From contig CAJPFI010000013.1 of NCBI GenBank assembly GCA_905339295.1, positions 124,001 through 188,000 on the forward strand: 64,000 nt of DNA, read 5' to 3'. Both the position numbers and the translations under genes were made by a program. The notes beneath the pieces are model-generated. The model worked only from the letters and a program-made list of their open reading frames with translations, was not told the DNA's origin and made no database searches. This DNA comes from Burkholderiales bacterium. Lineage in GTDB: Bacteria; Pseudomonadota; Gammaproteobacteria; Burkholderiales; Casimicrobiaceae. Shown here piece by piece: positions 6,943 to 17,186 of this stretch (positions are counted from its first letter, which is position 1; every line of letters begins with the position of its first letter).

Positions 6943-9114
6943 ATGCGCCTGTCTTCCACCGTGTCGCGCGCCGGCGCGACGCTCGCTTTCGCCGCCGCGA
7001 GCCTGGCGGCCGCGCAGGCGCTGCCGCCCGCGCCGCCGGTGCGCGACGCGACCGACACGCATTTCGGCGTCGAGGTGCATGATCCGTATCGCGCCCTCGA
7101 GGACGTGGGCAACGCCGAGGTCGCGGCGTGGATGAAGGCGCAGGCCGGCCATGCGGCCGCGGTGCTCGCGGGCATTCCCGGACGCGGCGCGCTGCGCGAC
7201 GAGATCGCACGACGCGGCGACGCGGCGCCGGCGCGCGTGTTCGACGTGCGGCGCTCGGGCACGCACGTCTATTACCAGAAGCGCCTGGCGAGCGAGAACA
7301 TCCCGAAGCTGTACGTGCGCGACGGCTTCGCGGGGCGCGAGCGGCTGCTGGTCGATCCCGAGTCGATTCGCGACCCGGGCGGCAAGCACAGTTCGCTCGA
7401 CTACTACGCGCCGTCGCCGGACAACCGCCACGTCGCCACCGGCATCTCGCCGGCCGGCTCGGAGGCGAGCGTGCTCCGCATTCTCGACGTCGCGACGGGC
7501 AGGCCGCTCGCGGACACGATCGACCGCGCGCAGTACGCCAGCCCGTCGTGGCTGCCCGACGGCCGGCTCGTCTACAGCCGCCTGCAGAAGCTCGCGGCCG
7601 GGGCGCCGCCCACCGACAAGTACCAGAACCAGCGCGTGTACGTTCACCGGCTCGGCGACGATCCCGAGCGCGACACGCCGCTGTTCGGCGCCGGCGTGTC
7701 GCCGCTCGTCGCGATCGACCCGGTCGAGCTCGTCGCCGTCGTCTGCCCGCCCGGCTCGCGCTGGACGGTCGCGGTCGCGATCAATGGCGTCCAGCGCGAA
7801 CTGCGGATCTGGGTCGCGCCGGCGGCCGCGATCGACGGCGCGAGGACGCCGTGGACCAGGGTCGCCGAGCGCGCCGACGAGGTCACCGATTTCGCCGTGC
7901 TGGGCGACCACCTCTACCTCCTCTCGCACAAGGGCGCGTCGCGCTTCAAGGTGCTGCGCACGCCGCTCGCGAACCCCGACGTCGCGCGCGCCGAGATCGT
8001 CGTCGCGCCGGGGAATGCGGTCGTCAACGGCATCGCAGCCGCGCGCGACGCGGTTTACGTGCGCAAGATGAACGCCGGCGCGAGCGAGCTCTGGCGCCTC
8101 CCGGCAGGGTCGCGCGCGGCGCGCCGGGTCGCGCTGCCCCACGTCGGCGACATCGAGACGATGAGCGCCGACCTGCGCCGCCGCGACGTCGTGTTCGACC
8201 TGGGCGGATGGACGCGCGCGGGCGCGATCTACGTCTACGATCCCTCGACGCGCAAGGTGGTCGACACGAAGCTGCAGCCGCAGGGTCCCTACGACGCTCC
8301 GGCGGGCCTCGTATCGCGCGAGGTGATGGTGGCGGCGCGGGACGGCACGCTCGTCCCGCTCTCGCTCGTCCACCGCAGGGGACTCGAGCTCGACGGCGCC
8401 AACCCGACGATCGTCTACGGCTACGGCGCGTACGGCATCCCGATGACGCCGTCGTTCCGGCCGACGTGGCTCCCGTGGTTCGACCGCGGCGGCGTGCTCG
8501 CGGTCGCGCACGTGCGCGGCGGCGGCGAGTTCGGTGAGGACTGGTACAAGTCCGGCTACAAGGCGACCAAGCCGAACACCTGGCGCGACGCGATCGCGTG
8601 CGCCGAGTGGCTCGTCGAGAACCGCTACACGTCGCCGTCGAAGCTCTCGATCATGGGCGGCAGCGCGGGCGGCATCCTGGTCGGGCGTGCGATCACCGAG
8701 CGGCCGGACCTGTTCGGCGCGGCCGTCGCGCAGGTGCCGGTGGCCGACATGATCCGCTCCGAGACGTCCGCCAACGGCGTGCCCAACATTCCCGAGTTCG
8801 GCAGCGTGACGACCGAGGAGGGCTTCCGTGCGCTCCTCGCGATGAGTCCCTACCACTGGGTGCGCGACGGCGTGAAGTACCCGGCGGTGCTGCTGACGAC
8901 GGGGATCAACGATCCGCGCGTCGACGCGTGGGAGCCGGCGAAGCTGGCCGCGCGGCTGCAGGCGGCGTCGGCATCCGGCAAGCCCGTGCTGCTGCGCATC
9001 GACTACGACGCGGGACACGGCTTCGGCACGACCAAGCAGCAGGCCTACGACGAGCGCGCCGACACGTTCGCATTCCTGTTCCGCGAGGCGGGCGTCAAGC
9101 CGTTCGCGCCGTGA
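6943..9114 (+). CDS. Prolyl oligopeptidase family serine peptidase (S9A), exported
   Basis: A 723-residue S9 peptidase that cleaves peptides after proline. The N-terminus has a signal peptide (MRLSSTVSRAG...LAAAQA). A beta-propeller region fills about residues 70-430 and an alpha/beta hydrolase domain the remainder. The expected triad is Ser574 (MGGSAGG), Asp657 (INDPRV) and His692 (DAGHGFG). The ATG at 6943 is preceded by a CGGAGGGG ribosome binding site and immediately starts the signal peptide; upstream in-frame codons give no sensible extension. Likely periplasmic. No operon partner is evident. Confidence 0.93.
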   Translation: MRLSSTVSRAGATLAFAAASLAAAQALPPAPPVRDATDTHFGVEVHDPYRALEDVGNAEVAAWMKAQAGHAAAVLAGIPGRGALRDEIARRGDAAPARVFDVRRSGTHVYYQKRLASENIPKLYVRDGFAGRERLLVDPESIRDPGGKHSSLDYYAPSPDNRHVATGISPAGSEASVLRILDVATGRPLADTIDRAQYASPSWLPDGRLVYSRLQKLAAGAPPTDKYQNQRVYVHRLGDDPERDTPLFGAGVSPLVAIDPVELVAVVCPPGSRWTVAVAINGVQRELRIWVAPAAAIDGARTPWTRVAERADEVTDFAVLGDHLYLLSHKGASRFKVLRTPLANPDVARAEIVVAPGNAVVNGIAAARDAVYVRKMNAGASELWRLPAGSRAARRVALPHVGDIETMSADLRRRDVVFDLGGWTRAGAIYVYDPSTRKVVDTKLQPQGPYDAPAGLVSREVMVAARDGTLVPLSLVHRRGLELDGANPTIVYGYGAYGIPMTPSFRPTWLPWFDRGGVLAVAHVRGGGEFGEDWYKSGYKATKPNTWRDAIACAEWLVENRYTSPSKLSIMGGSAGGILVGRAITERPDLFGAAVAQVPVADMIRSETSANGVPNIPEFGSVTTEEGFRALLAMSPYHWVRDGVKYPAVLLTTGINDPRVDAWEPAKLAARLQAASASGKPVLLRIDYDAGHGFGTTKQQAYDERADTFAFLFREAGVKPFAP

Positions 9115-9265
9115 GGGCCTGACCGCGCGCGGGCGCCGGGACCGCGTCGCCGGGCCGTGCGTGCGCCTCCGATCCGGCAGGCGCGAGCGGGCGCGCCGCC
9201 GCATCCGGGGGCGGCGGCGCGAGCGACTCCGGTATCCTCGCGGCGCACCCAGTCCGGATCCGTCG

Positions 9266-10627
9266 ATGCCCGCCTCCGACCCGTCCTCGTCCCTGCTCGC
9301 GCTGCGCGGCGCGATGCTCTCGTGGAACGGCGACCCGTTCGAGCGCGGCGACGCCGCGATGGCCTTCGACAGCGACGCGGTCGTCGCGATGCGCGGCGGC
9401 CGCATCCTGCACGCGGGACCCGCGGCAGGCGTACTCAGGGGCCTTCCGGCCGGAACGAGGGTCGAGCGACTTCCGCGCGACTCGCTGATGATGCCGGGAT
9501 TCGTCGACTGCCATGTCCACTACCCGCAGTTGCCGGTGATCGGCAGCTACGGCGCGCGACTCCTCGACTGGCTCGACCGCTACACGTTCCCCGCCGAGGC
9601 GGCGTTCGCCGACCCGCGCGTCGCGCGCCGCGTCGCGCGCGACTACCTCGACGAGAACCTGCGGCAGGGGATCACGACCGCCGCGGTGTTCTGCACCGTG
9701 CATCCGGGATCGGTCGACGCGCTGATGCGGGAGGCCGCGCGGCGCTCGCTGCGACTGATCGCGGGCAAGGTGCTGATGGACCGCCACGCGCCGCGCGCGC
9801 TCCGCGACACGGCGAAGCGCGGCTACGACGAGTCGAAGGCACTGATCGCGCGCTGGCACGGCCGCGGGCGGCTGGGCTACGCGATCACGCCGCGCTACGC
9901 GGTCACGTCGTCGCCCGCGCAGCTCGAAGCCGCCGGTGCGCTGTGGCGCGAGCATCCGGACTGCTGGGTGCAGTCGCACGTGTCGGAGAACGCGGACGAG
10001 ATCGCGTGGGTGAGGAGGCTCTATCCGCGCGCACGCGACTACGTCGACGTGTACGTGCGTCACGGCCTCGCCGGGCGCCGCGCGATCTACGGGCACGGCA
10101 TCCACCTGAGGGAGCGCGAATGGCGCGCGTTCGCGGCGTCGGGCACCGCGATCGCGCATTGCCCGACGTCCAACCTGTTCCTCGGCAGCGGGTTCTTCCG
10201 CTGGGACCGCGCGAAGCGGCGCGACCGCCCGGTGCGCGTCGGTCTCGCGACGGACGTCGGCGGCGGCACGACGCTGTCGTTCCTGCGCACGATGGGCGAG
10301 GCCTACAAGGTCGCGCAAGGGGCGGGCTGGGCGATGCCGGCGGCGCAGGCGTTCTGGCTCGCGACGCAGGGCGGCGCGCGCGCGCTCGACCTCGACGGGG
10401 CGATCGGCAACCTCGCCCCCGGCCTCGAAGCGGACCTCGTCGTGCTCGACCTCGCGTCGACGCCGTTCATCGCGCAGCGCATGGCGAGCGTGCGCGACAT
10501 CGGCGAGGCGCTGTTCGTGCAGATGACGCTCGGCGACGACCGCGCGGTCCGGCAGACGTGGATTGCCGGCCGCAAGGCCTGCGACCGGGACGACGCCGGC
10601 GCGCCGCCGCAGGCGCGGCGCCGGTAA
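9266..10627 (+). CDS. guaD: Guanine deaminase
   Basis: A 453-residue amidohydrolase that deaminates guanine to xanthine. The metal-binding His83-x-His85 lies in PGFVDCHVHYPQ, the guanine deaminase version of the motif. Later metal-site regions include VQSHVSENADE, IYGHGIHL, IAHCPTSN and the aspartate in LATDVGGG. Length is normal for the family. The start is ATG 9266; the ribosome binding site is weak. No other purine catabolism genes are adjacent. Confidence 0.9.
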   Translation: MPASDPSSSLLALRGAMLSWNGDPFERGDAAMAFDSDAVVAMRGGRILHAGPAAGVLRGLPAGTRVERLPRDSLMMPGFVDCHVHYPQLPVIGSYGARLLDWLDRYTFPAEAAFADPRVARRVARDYLDENLRQGITTAAVFCTVHPGSVDALMREAARRSLRLIAGKVLMDRHAPRALRDTAKRGYDESKALIARWHGRGRLGYAITPRYAVTSSPAQLEAAGALWREHPDCWVQSHVSENADEIAWVRRLYPRARDYVDVYVRHGLAGRRAIYGHGIHLREREWRAFAASGTAIAHCPTSNLFLGSGFFRWDRAKRRDRPVRVGLATDVGGGTTLSFLRTMGEAYKVAQGAGWAMPAAQAFWLATQGGARALDLDGAIGNLAPGLEADLVVLDLASTPFIAQRMASVRDIGEALFVQMTLGDDRAVRQTWIAGRKACDRDDAGAPPQARRR

Positions 10628-10872
10628 CGCGCGGGCCACGCGCCCTCGCCGATACGCGGGCGGACCCGGGCGGCGGTCGGTCGCCGAACGTCGCACGGAC
10701 GGCGCGCCGCGCGCCGCGACCCGCAGGAGGGGCCGCGATGCCGCGACCGCGCGAAATCCCGTCGAGCACGGCGCGACGACGTCGGGCGCGACGCGAAGGG
10801 CGCCGCGAGTGCGGGTAGAATGCGGACGAGGAGTCCGGCGCGGCGGAGGGGGCGTGCCAGTCCAGTCATCCG

Positions 10873-13800
10873 ATGTCCGACACGGCCGTTCCTGACCCCG
10901 CCGCCGCTCGCCACCGCTGGCTGCGCCGCGCGGCGATCGCGGTGGGCGCGTTCGCCGCGATCGTCGTCCTCGCCTGGCTCGTCGTCCCGCCGGTGGCCCG
11001 CTCGCAGCTCGAGTCCCGGCTCACCGAGGCGCTGGGCCGCAAGACCACGGTCGATGCGGTCGCGTTCAATCCGTTCCTGCTGCGCGTCACCGTGCGCAGG
11101 CTCGCGATCGCCGATTCCGCCGGACCCGCGCCGCTGCTCGCCATCGACGAGCTCGTCGCCGACCTGTCCTCCGCATCGATCTGGCATCGCGCGCCGGTCC
11201 TCGACTCGCTCAAGCTCGTGCGTCCCTCGCTGTCGCTCTCGCGCGACCGCGACGGGCGCTACAACGTGCAGGACCTGATCGACGCCGCGCTCGCCGCGCC
11301 CGAAGGGCCGACGTTCGGGTTCTCGCTCAACAACATCGAGGTCGACGCCGGCGCGATCGCCTTCGACGACGGCGTGGCCGGGCGCAAGCACCTGCTCGAC
11401 GCGCTCGACGTCGGCCTCCCGTTCCTCTCGTCGCTGCCGTACCAGGCGGACATCCGCGTCAATCCGCGCCTCGGCGGCGCGTTCAACGGAACGCGCTTCG
11501 CGCTCGGCGGGAGCGCCGTCCCGTTCGCCGACCGGCCGGAGGCGGCGCTCGACGTGGACGTCGACGCGCTGCCGCTGAAGGAGTACGTCGCCTACCTGCC
11601 GGCGATGGCGCGCGTCGACCTCGCCGGCGGCGCGCTGACCACGCGGCTCAAGGTCGTGTTCGTCGACGGCAAGGCGGGCGAGCGCAGGCTCGAGGTGCGG
11701 GGCGAGGCGCGGATCGACGGCTTCGAGGTCAAGCGCCGCGACGCGTCGTCGCTGGTCGCCGCCGAGCGCATCGCGCTCGTTCTCGATCGCATCGACGTGT
11801 TCGGGCGCGACGTGCGCGTCGCGTCGATTGCGGTCGACGCTCCGGCCGTCGACGTCCGGCGCCTGCGCGACGGCACGCTCGAGCTCGCGCAGCCGCTGTT
11901 CGCCCCCGCGCCGCGCGCGGCGGCACCGCCCGCCACCGACGCCCGTCCCGCCGCAGCGCCGGGCAAGCCGTGGTCGGTGACAGTGGCGAAGGCGACGGTC
12001 GCGCGCGGCGCGGTCGCGCTCGCCGACGAAACCTCCGGGTTCCGCACCGCGCTCGCCGACGTCGCCGTCGACGCGTCGAACCTGTCGACGAAGTCGGGCG
12101 AGACGGCGCACGTCAAGCTGGCGTTCGTGTCGTCGGATCGCATCGCGTCGTTCGAGGGCGAGGCCGATGTCGAGCCGACGGTGCCCGCCGCGAACGGCAC
12201 GTTCGGCCTCGAGAAGTTCTCGCTTGCTCTCCTGTCGCCGTACTACCGGGACGTTCTCGCCGTCGATGTGCAGAAGGGCTCGCTCGACCTCGCCGGCCGC
12301 TTCGCGCTGGGCGCCGGGGGCAACCTGACGATCTCCGAGGGGGTGGCGTCGATCGCCGACCTCCGGCTGGCGTTTCCCGGCCAGCGCCAGCCGCTGTGGC
12401 GCTTCCCGAGCCTCGTCGTGGGCGGCGTCGACGTCGACCTGGACGGGCGCAAGGTCACGATCGGCGAGTTCCAGAGCGCCAACGCCGTGCTGCGCCTCGC
12501 GCGCGAAAAGGACGGGTCGCTCGAGGTCGCGCGGCTCCTGAAGACGACCGAGACGACCGGCGCAGCGCCCGACGACGGCACCTGGACGCTCGCGCTGGAG
12601 AAGCTCCGGATCGGGGGCGCGTCGATCGACGTCGAGGATCGGGTCCCGCAGCCCGCCGTGAAGCTCGCGTTGCGCGACCTGACGCTCGAGGCGACCGGCC
12701 TTTCGAACGCGCGCGGCGCGAAGGCCTCGATGTCGCTTCGTGCGAGGGTGGGCGCGCGCGGGCGCGTGTCATTCTCCGGACCGGTCACCAACAACCCGGT
12801 CTCGGCGGCGGGCCGGCTCGACATCTCGGCGCTCGACCTCGTCGCCCTCAGGGCGTACGTCGAGTCGAACGTCAACGTCGTGCTCACCGCCGGCACGCTC
12901 TCGGCGAAGGGCCGGGTCGCGTTCGACGTGCCCCAGCGGGGGCCGGTGAAGGCGACGTGGAAGGGCGACGTCACGGTGGCCGACTTCGCGGCGCTCGACA
13001 AGCCGACGGCGTCCGACCTCGCGCGCTGGAAATCGCTCACGATCGCCGGCGCGGACATCGCGAGCGAGCCGTTCCGCGTCGCGATCGAGCGCATCGGCGC
13101 GGAGGACTATTTCGCGCGCGTCATCGTCTACCAGGACGGCACGCTCAACCTCACGCGGCTGCTCACGCCGGGCGCCGAGCCCGAGCCGGCGCCGGACGCG
13201 AAGCCTGCCGCCCCGCCGGCCGACGGGGCCGCCGCGCGCGAGGCGCAGCCGGTCTCGATCGGCAAGATCGAACTCGCGCGCGGCAACGTCAACTTCTCCG
13301 ACTTCTTCGTGCGGCCGAACTATACGGTGAACCTCACCGACGTCGCCGGCAGCGTGTCGGCGATGTCGGCCGATCTGGCGGGGGACGTCGCGTTCACCGC
13401 GCGCGTCGACAGCACGGCGCCGGTCGAGGTGGCCGGCCGCGTCAACCCGTTCGCGAGGGAACTCGCGCTCGACCTTACCGCGAAGGCGCGCGACGTCGAC
13501 CTGCCGGCGCTGACGACGTACTCGGTCAAGTACGCGGGCTACGGCATCGAGCGGGGCAAGCTCGCGTTCGACGTGCACTACAGGATCGAGAACCGCAAGC
13601 TGACGGCGGAGAACCGCCTCGTGCTCGACCAGCTCACGTTCGGCGCGCAGCGCGTGGACAGCCCGACGGCGACCACGCTGCCGGTGCTGCTCGCGGTGGC
13701 GCTGCTCAAGGACTCGCGCGGCGTGATCGACATCCACCTGCCGATCTCGGGATCGCTCGACGATCCGCAGTTCTCGATCGGCGGGCTCATCGTCCGCGTG

Positions 13801-14484
13801 ATCGTCAACCTGATCACCAAGGCGGTGACCGCGCCGTTCGCGCTGCTCGCCGCGGTGTTCGGCGGCGGCGAGGAGCTGTCGACTGTGCCGTTCGCGCCCG
13901 GCAGCGCGGCGCTCGGCGCGGAGGCGCAGAAGCGCCTCGACACGCTGGGCAAGGCGCTCGCCGACCGGCCGGGGCTCAGGCTCGACATCGGCGGGCGCGC
14001 CGATCCCGCCGGCGACCGCGAGGCGCTGCGCCGCGCGTCGGTCGAGTCGGCGATGAAGCGCGCGAGGATGAGATCGCTCGTCTCGGAGGGCAACGCGCCG
14101 GCGTCGGTCGATCTCGTGACGATCGGCGCGGACGAGCGCGTGCGCTGGCTCACCGCGGCTTACCGCGAGTCGTCGATCAAGGACCGGCCGCGCAACGTGT
14201 TCGGCCTGCTGAAGGATGTCCCGCCCGCCGAGATGGAGGCGATGCTGCTGGCCGACGCCAGGGTCGACGACGACGCGTTGCGCGCCCTCGCGAACGCGCG
14301 CGCGCAGAGCGTCAAGGGCGCGCTCGCGGCGAAGGGTATCGCGGGCGAGCGCCTCTTCGTCGTCGCGCCGCGCCTCGGTGGCGATGGCGCCGCGCCCGCC
14401 GCGGGGGGCGGGCCGGCCGGCGACGGTGCGCCGGCGCCAGCGGCGCCGACCTCGCCGGCGCGGGTCGACCTCGCACTGCGCTGA
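10873..14484 (+). CDS. DUF748 domain-containing envelope protein (AsmA-like)
   Basis: A 1203-residue protein with one N-terminal membrane helix (about residues 13-33) and a long periplasmic part rich in repeated beta-strand segments of the type found in DUF748/AsmA-like proteins. This superfamily is linked to outer-membrane assembly or lipid transport. The last 200 residues contain a stretch (FAPGSAALGAEAQKRLDTLG, then DIGGRADPAGD) resembling the OmpA C-terminal fold that binds peptidoglycan, an arrangement common in DUF748 proteins. Two alanine/proline-rich linkers interrupt it. It appears monocistronic. Confidence 0.85.
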   Translation: MSDTAVPDPAAARHRWLRRAAIAVGAFAAIVVLAWLVVPPVARSQLESRLTEALGRKTTVDAVAFNPFLLRVTVRRLAIADSAGPAPLLAIDELVADLSSASIWHRAPVLDSLKLVRPSLSLSRDRDGRYNVQDLIDAALAAPEGPTFGFSLNNIEVDAGAIAFDDGVAGRKHLLDALDVGLPFLSSLPYQADIRVNPRLGGAFNGTRFALGGSAVPFADRPEAALDVDVDALPLKEYVAYLPAMARVDLAGGALTTRLKVVFVDGKAGERRLEVRGEARIDGFEVKRRDASSLVAAERIALVLDRIDVFGRDVRVASIAVDAPAVDVRRLRDGTLELAQPLFAPAPRAAAPPATDARPAAAPGKPWSVTVAKATVARGAVALADETSGFRTALADVAVDASNLSTKSGETAHVKLAFVSSDRIASFEGEADVEPTVPAANGTFGLEKFSLALLSPYYRDVLAVDVQKGSLDLAGRFALGAGGNLTISEGVASIADLRLAFPGQRQPLWRFPSLVVGGVDVDLDGRKVTIGEFQSANAVLRLAREKDGSLEVARLLKTTETTGAAPDDGTWTLALEKLRIGGASIDVEDRVPQPAVKLALRDLTLEATGLSNARGAKASMSLRARVGARGRVSFSGPVTNNPVSAAGRLDISALDLVALRAYVESNVNVVLTAGTLSAKGRVAFDVPQRGPVKATWKGDVTVADFAALDKPTASDLARWKSLTIAGADIASEPFRVAIERIGAEDYFARVIVYQDGTLNLTRLLTPGAEPEPAPDAKPAAPPADGAAAREAQPVSIGKIELARGNVNFSDFFVRPNYTVNLTDVAGSVSAMSADLAGDVAFTARVDSTAPVEVAGRVNPFARELALDLTAKARDVDLPALTTYSVKYAGYGIERGKLAFDVHYRIENRKLTAENRLVLDQLTFGAQRVDSPTATTLPVLLAVALLKDSRGVIDIHLPISGSLDDPQFSIGGLIVRVIVNLITKAVTAPFALLAAVFGGGEELSTVPFAPGSAALGAEAQKRLDTLGKALADRPGLRLDIGGRADPAGDREALRRASVESAMKRARMRSLVSEGNAPASVDLVTIGADERVRWLTAAYRESSIKDRPRNVFGLLKDVPPAEMEAMLLADARVDDDALRALANARAQSVKGALAAKGIAGERLFVVAPRLGGDGAAPAAGGGPAGDGAPAPAAPTSPARVDLALR

Positions 14485-14606
14485 CGCGGCGGGCACGGCG
14501 GTGAACGCGGGCGTTCGGCGGGGCACGGCGTGCGCGGGCAGGCCGGTTGCCGGGCATGCGTGGCGGCGGGAGAATGCGCCGGATCGAAACGCGACAGGGA
14601 GGCGCC

Positions 14607-15065
14607 GTGAACGCGCGCACGACGATGCGCTCCGCCGGGATGGCGCTGTCCCTCGCCGCGGCCGCGTCGCTCGCGGCGACGCCCGCGCTGGAGCAGGCGT
14701 TCGTCGACGCCTACCGCAGGGCCTTCGAGGGCGGCGACGCGAAGACGTTGCACTCGCTGCTGTACACGAAAGGCGCGGACTCGAAGGCGCTCGGGTTCTA
14801 CCGGATGATGACGACCGCCGGCATGGGCGCGAAGATCGCGTCGATCTCGCTGGTCGAGCTGACGCCCGAGGACCGCTCCCGCGCGGCGAGGGCGATGCCT
14901 TCGCCGGACGGCAGGTCGCTCGGGTTGTCGCTTACGCCGGTGAAGAAGCTCGTGATCCGGATCGAGACGAGGACTGCGGACTCGTCGTCGACGGGCACGA
15001 GCGAGGTTTTCGTCGCGGAGCACGACGGGCGGCTGTGGATCCCGGTGCCGGCGCCCGCGCAATGA
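14607..15065 (+). CDS. Exported hypothetical protein
   Basis: A 152-residue protein with an N-terminal signal sequence (MALSLAAAASLAATPA region). The GTG at 14607 is preferred because AGGGAGG lies 5-11 bases upstream and the signal peptide follows directly; an upstream ATG (14547) would add 20 non-signal residues. The mature part (LEQAFVDAYRRAFEGGDAKT) resembles small NTF2-like or ketosteroid-isomerase-like domains, but this is not certain. Confidence 0.65.
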   Translation: MNARTTMRSAGMALSLAAAASLAATPALEQAFVDAYRRAFEGGDAKTLHSLLYTKGADSKALGFYRMMTTAGMGAKIASISLVELTPEDRSRAARAMPSPDGRSLGLSLTPVKKLVIRIETRTADSSSTGTSEVFVAEHDGRLWIPVPAPAQ

Positions 15066-15090
15066 CGCGGGCGCGCCGCCCGCGGCGATC

Positions 15091-15288
15091 ATGACCGGGA
15101 CGCCGCCGCTCGTGCCGAAGGGGGAGGCGCTGCGGCGCGCGTTCGCGTGGCTTGCCGGCCAGGGTCCGTGGACGCCCGGGCGGATCGACGAGGCGAGCCG
15201 GCGCTTCGACCTCTCGCCGGACGACGAGGAATTCCTGCTCGCGGAGATGCGCCGGATGCGGCGTGGGGACGAGTCGTCGTCCGGCTGA
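15091..15288 (+). CDS. Small hypothetical protein (65 aa)
   Basis: A short frame just after the preceding gene on the same strand. The sequence is mostly helical and charged (EALRRAFAWLAGQ, FDLSPDDEEFLLAEMRRM) and reads like a true small protein rather than a shadow frame. I recognise no family. Confidence 0.45.
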   Translation: MTGTPPLVPKGEALRRAFAWLAGQGPWTPGRIDEASRRFDLSPDDEEFLLAEMRRMRRGDESSSG

Positions 15289-15419
15289 CGACCGGGCCGG
15301 ATACGCGATTCGCCATTCGCTTCCGTCGTGCCCCGCGGTCCACGCGGGATCCCGCAGGAGCCGGGGTGTGGCGCGAAGGGCCGCCCGGCGCGCGCCCCGG
15401 GGCCGGGGTCCGGCAACTC

Positions 15420-15974
15420 CTACACGCGGCGCTTGTACTCGCCGGTGCGCGTGTCGACCTCGATCCGGTCGCCGGTGCTGACGAACAGCGGGACGGCGAC
15501 CTCGAAGCCGGTGCCGAGCTTCGCGGGCTTGGTCACCTTGCCCGACGTGTCGCCCTTGACCGCGGGCTCGGTGTAGCTGACCTCGCGCACGACCGTGTTC
15601 GGCAGCTCGACCGAGATGGCGCGCCCCCCGTAGAACGTGATCTGGCAGGAGAGCCCGTCCTCGAGGTAGCTGAGCGCGTCGCCCATCGACTCCTTCTCGA
15701 CCTCGTACTGGTTGAACTCGCCGTCCATGAACACGTACATCGGGTCGGCGAAATACGAGTAGGTCACGTCCTTCTTGTCGAGCTGGATCGTCTCGAACTT
15801 CTCGTCAGCGCGGTAGATCGTCTCCGTGCCGGTGCCCGACAGGAGGTTCTTGAGCTTCATCTTGACGACGGAGGCGTTGCGGCCGGACTTCGAGAACTCG
15901 GCGCGCTGCACGACCATCGGATCCTTGCCGACCATGATCACGTTGCCGGCCCGGACTTCCTGGGCGATCTTCAT
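15420..15974 (-). CDS. efp: Elongation factor P, arginine-32 type
   Basis: A 184-residue translation factor that relieves ribosome stalling at polyproline stretches. KOW-like domain I and two OB domains are complete. The modified loop reads [12 protein letters not shown], with Arg32 at the tip in place of the lysine found in enterobacterial EF-P. Arg32 is the residue rhamnosylated by EarP in beta- and some gammaproteobacteria, and earP is the adjacent upstream gene. The start ATG is at 15974. Confidence 0.97.
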   Translation of the reverse strand: MKIAQEVRAGNVIMVGKDPMVVQRAEFSKSGRNASVVKMKLKNLLSGTGTETIYRADEKFETIQLDKKDVTYSYFADPMYVFMDGEFNQYEVEKESMGDALSYLEDGLSCQITFYGGRAISVELPNTVVREVSYTEPAVKGDTSGKVTKPAKLGTGFEVAVPLFVSTGDRIEVDTRTGEYKRRV

Positions 15975-16036
15975 GGGACTCTCCGGGCGGCGGCCCGCGT
16001 CGGGCGCACCGCCATGACGTTGGCGGAAAACCTAAC

Positions 16037-16042
16037 ATTATA
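16037..16042 (-). promoter_or_regulatory. -10 box of an efp promoter
   Basis: On the minus strand a consensus TATAAT overlaps the earP stop codon and lies 63-68 nt before the efp ATG. The -35 region is weak (GGTCGA at 17-nt spacing). This suggests that efp has its own promoter in addition to any read-through from earP. Confidence 0.5.
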
Positions 16043-17186
16043 CCCGCTTGCGGGCGAGCTCGACCAGGCCGGAGGCGAGGTCGGCGCGCGAGGCGAGGCC
16101 GTCGGCCCACGCGCGCCGGTGCGGCGCGAGGGCGTCCCGGGCGAGGTCGAAGGCGGGCCACGCCGCGCCGAGCGCGCCGGCGTCCTCGCCGGCCAGCGCG
16201 CCGGTGAACGCGCGCACCGCGGCCGACGGCACCGGAGGCGCCCCGGCCAGGTAGCGGTCGAGGAACGCGGCGACCTTCGCCCGGTGCGCGCCGTCCGGCT
16301 GCGGGTAGGCGTGCCACGCGAACGGGATCGACGCCCACTGCGCGCGCACGAACGAGTCCTCGCCGCGCACGATCGCGAGGTCGCACGACCACAGCAGCGC
16401 GTCGAACGCGCGCTGCGGGACGAACGGAATCGACGCGAGCGTGAGCGCGCCGCGGACGAACGGCGCGCCGGGGTGCGGGACGCGCCCGCCGGTCCAGCGG
16501 TCGACCGCGTCGACGGCCACCCCCTGCGGGACCAGCGCGAGGGTCGGCGAATCGTCCTCCGACCAGGCGTCGAACAGGCCGGCGAGTGCCGGCGTCGGGT
16601 AGCAGAACAGCAGCGCGACGCGCGTCCCGGCGGGCGCGCCGAGGCGGACCGAACGCAGCATCGCGGACCGCGCGGCGGGATCGCGCAGGAAGGCGTCGCG
16701 CTGCGACAGCAGGCCCGATTCGCGCGGCAGGCCGCCGGTGGCCGGCGTGAACCCAGGGCACCAGTACCGCCGCGCCAGGCCCGTGCGCGGTTCGGGCGAC
16801 GAACGCAGGTGCGCGCCGTCGGCCCACGCCTCCGCCGTCAGGTACTCGAGGACGATCCAGAGCGGCGGGCGCGATGCGCGCGCCATCGCATCGACCCACG
16901 GCGCGGGCATGCCGACGCCGAACGCGTCGACCAGCACGTCGGGGGGCGTCCAGGGCGATCCCGGATCGGGCCCGCGCCGGACCGCCACGCCCTCGACCAC
17001 GGACGCGTCGCGCGCGGCGTCGTGGCCGGGGGCCAGGCGCGCCAGCGGCGCGGGATCGTCGATCCACAGCGTCACGCGCTGGCCGTGCTCGGCGGCGAGT
17101 TGCCGCGCGAGGCGAAACGCGACGCCGGCGTCGCCGTAGTTGTCGACGACCCGGCATACGATCTCCCAGTCCAGTGCCGCCTGCAT
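16038..17186 (-). CDS. earP: EF-P arginine rhamnosyltransferase EarP
   Basis: A 382-residue GT-B glycosyltransferase that transfers rhamnose from dTDP-rhamnose to Arg32 of EF-P. The N-terminal motif VVDNYGDAGVAFRLARQL (Asp15 and Asp19) is diagnostic. The C-terminal segment LLWSCDLAIVRGEDSFVRAQ contains the conserved RGEDSF sequence of the sugar-nucleotide site. The start is ATG 17186. It is followed by efp on the same strand, the usual earP-efp pairing. Confidence 0.95.
   Translation of the reverse strand: MQAALDWEIVCRVVDNYGDAGVAFRLARQLAAEHGQRVTLWIDDPAPLARLAPGHDAARDASVVEGVAVRRGPDPGSPWTPPDVLVDAFGVGMPAPWVDAMARASRPPLWIVLEYLTAEAWADGAHLRSSPEPRTGLARRYWCPGFTPATGGLPRESGLLSQRDAFLRDPAARSAMLRSVRLGAPAGTRVALLFCYPTPALAGLFDAWSEDDSPTLALVPQGVAVDAVDRWTGGRVPHPGAPFVRGALTLASIPFVPQRAFDALLWSCDLAIVRGEDSFVRAQWASIPFAWHAYPQPDGAHRAKVAAFLDRYLAGAPPVPSAAVRAFTGALAGEDAGALGAAWPAFDLARDALAPHRRAWADGLASRADLASGLVELARKRV

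Noticed and set aside
6670-9405. 911-codon minus-strand frame opposite the prolyl oligopeptidase
   Set aside because: Composition is repetitive (R, A, V, H) and it crosses several real genes; shadow of the S9 peptidase.
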